Source: Gigaspora rosea (taxonomy: Eukaryota > Glomeromycota > Glomeromycetes > Diversisporales > Gigasporaceae). From it: 64,000 bases of DNA. Each line of letters begins with the position of its first letter. Position 1 is the stretch's first letter. Location of the stretch: positions 597,773 through 661,772 of the forward strand of contig QKWP01000032.1 of NCBI GenBank assembly GCA_003550325.1, written 5' to 3'. Both the position numbers and the translations under genes were made by a program. Under the pieces are notes generated by a model. It was not told where the DNA came from. It saw nothing but the letters and a program-made list of their open reading frames with translations, and did not search any database. This document shows positions 63,860-64,000 of this stretch, piece after piece.

Positions 63860-64000
63860 CTTCGCTATTCTGACTTCCAAGAACCCTTCTATATTCATAC
63901 TGATGCTTCTAATTCAGGACTGGGAGCAGTTCTTGCTCAAATAGATATTAATAAAAGAGAATATGTGGTTGCTTACGCTAGCAGAAGTTTTGACTAAAGC
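63860..64000 (+). pseudogene. RNase H of gypsy element 2, start only
   Basis: Reads ILRYSDFQEPFYIHTDASNS, then GLGAVLAQIDINKREYVVAY and ASRSFD, with a TAA at 63996. The first catalytic Asp (TDAS) is kept. The rest is outside the window. Confidence 0.85.

Larger units (their letters stand above)
59166..64000 (+). mobile_element. Ty3/gypsy retrotransposon 2 (cut by the window end)
   Basis: 5' LTR 59166-59992, primer-binding site, pre-gag ORF, gag, protease, RT and the beginning of RNase H, in the same order as gypsy 1 and about 50-65% alike in readable protein motifs. It has fewer frameshifts than gypsy 1 but many point stops, mostly TGA. No insertion is nested in the visible part, so it is younger. 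Integrase and 3' LTR lie outside. Confidence 0.9.

Overview
This is a eukaryotic, very AT-rich, gene-poor window made almost entirely of transposable elements, their debris and satellites. No intact housekeeping gene, rRNA or tRNA gene was found. Small AT-rich introns (hAT exon junction at 470-599, repeated ~40-nt introns in the Sel1 remnant), Sel1 repeats, Ty3/gypsy, hAT, pogo and Merlin elements and an old CRESS-DNA-virus-like Rep copy suggest a fungus. My best guess is an arbuscular mycorrhizal fungus (Glomeromycotina, Gigaspora/Rhizophagus-like). This is inference from style and family content, not an identification. One ambiguous base (n at 53464) marks an assembly join.

Layout. 0-9 kb: end of a hAT transposase with one intron, a gypsy solo LTR (3574-4320, CTAG target duplication), a TA-flanked MITE, a 1-kb foldback element and an AGGACCCC MITE. 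9.0-10.7 kb: a ~105-bp minisatellite. 12.4-16.0 kb: three decayed coding remnants, namely a Rep-like protein, a convergent F-box plus P-loop protein and a cation/proton exchanger. 16.2-27.3 kb: a Sel1-repeat pseudogene on the minus strand, split by a full-length Ty3/gypsy element (16872-26597, two ~697-bp LTRs). That element was itself hit by three DNA transposons: a hAT-like MITE, a 1.75-kb element with 3-bp duplication and an AGGACCCC MITE. 27.5-32.0 kb: a run of plus-strand, lysine/glutamate-rich coiled-coil and tail-anchored-looking ORFs that I do not recognise, several frameshifted. 32.4-35.2 kb: a pogo-like transposon with TA duplications. 35.3-40.1 kb: a coiled-coil fragment, three HNH endonuclease remnants and a Merlin transposase with its catalytic triad still visible. 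40.4-48 kb: a foldback, more minisatellite cut by TIR elements, several MITEs and a 641-bp SINE with an 11-bp duplication. 48.3-53.1 kb: a decayed LINE on the minus strand. 53.4-55.3 kb: a satellite built of alternating palindromes. 55.8-59 kb: a minus-strand repeat-containing gene interrupted by a 2.08-kb TIR element that carries an array of short exon-like modules. 59.2-64.0 kb: a second, younger gypsy element, cut by the window end.

How the parts relate. The two gypsy elements share gene order (a pre-gag ORF with a CxxCYP motif, gag with a CCHC knuckle, DSGA protease, RT, RNase H) and a near-identical primer-binding site, so they are sister families. The insertions nested in the first element give a relative timeline. 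Inactivation is largely by in-frame stops that look like C-to-T changes at CGA, CAA and CAG codons, plus indels.

The most unusual structure is the array at 57.63-58.58 kb (minus strand). About seven modules encode a hydrophobic peptide like YDFAAGVVTIGVLCAIAIG, most with a GTAAGTTTTTC donor and several with a TTCTTCCAG acceptor. Related modules lie at 6.17-6.59 kb and 20.77-21.0 kb. The second clear novelty candidate is the pair of Rep-helicase-like remnants at 12.4-14.8 kb, one of them fused to an F-box.
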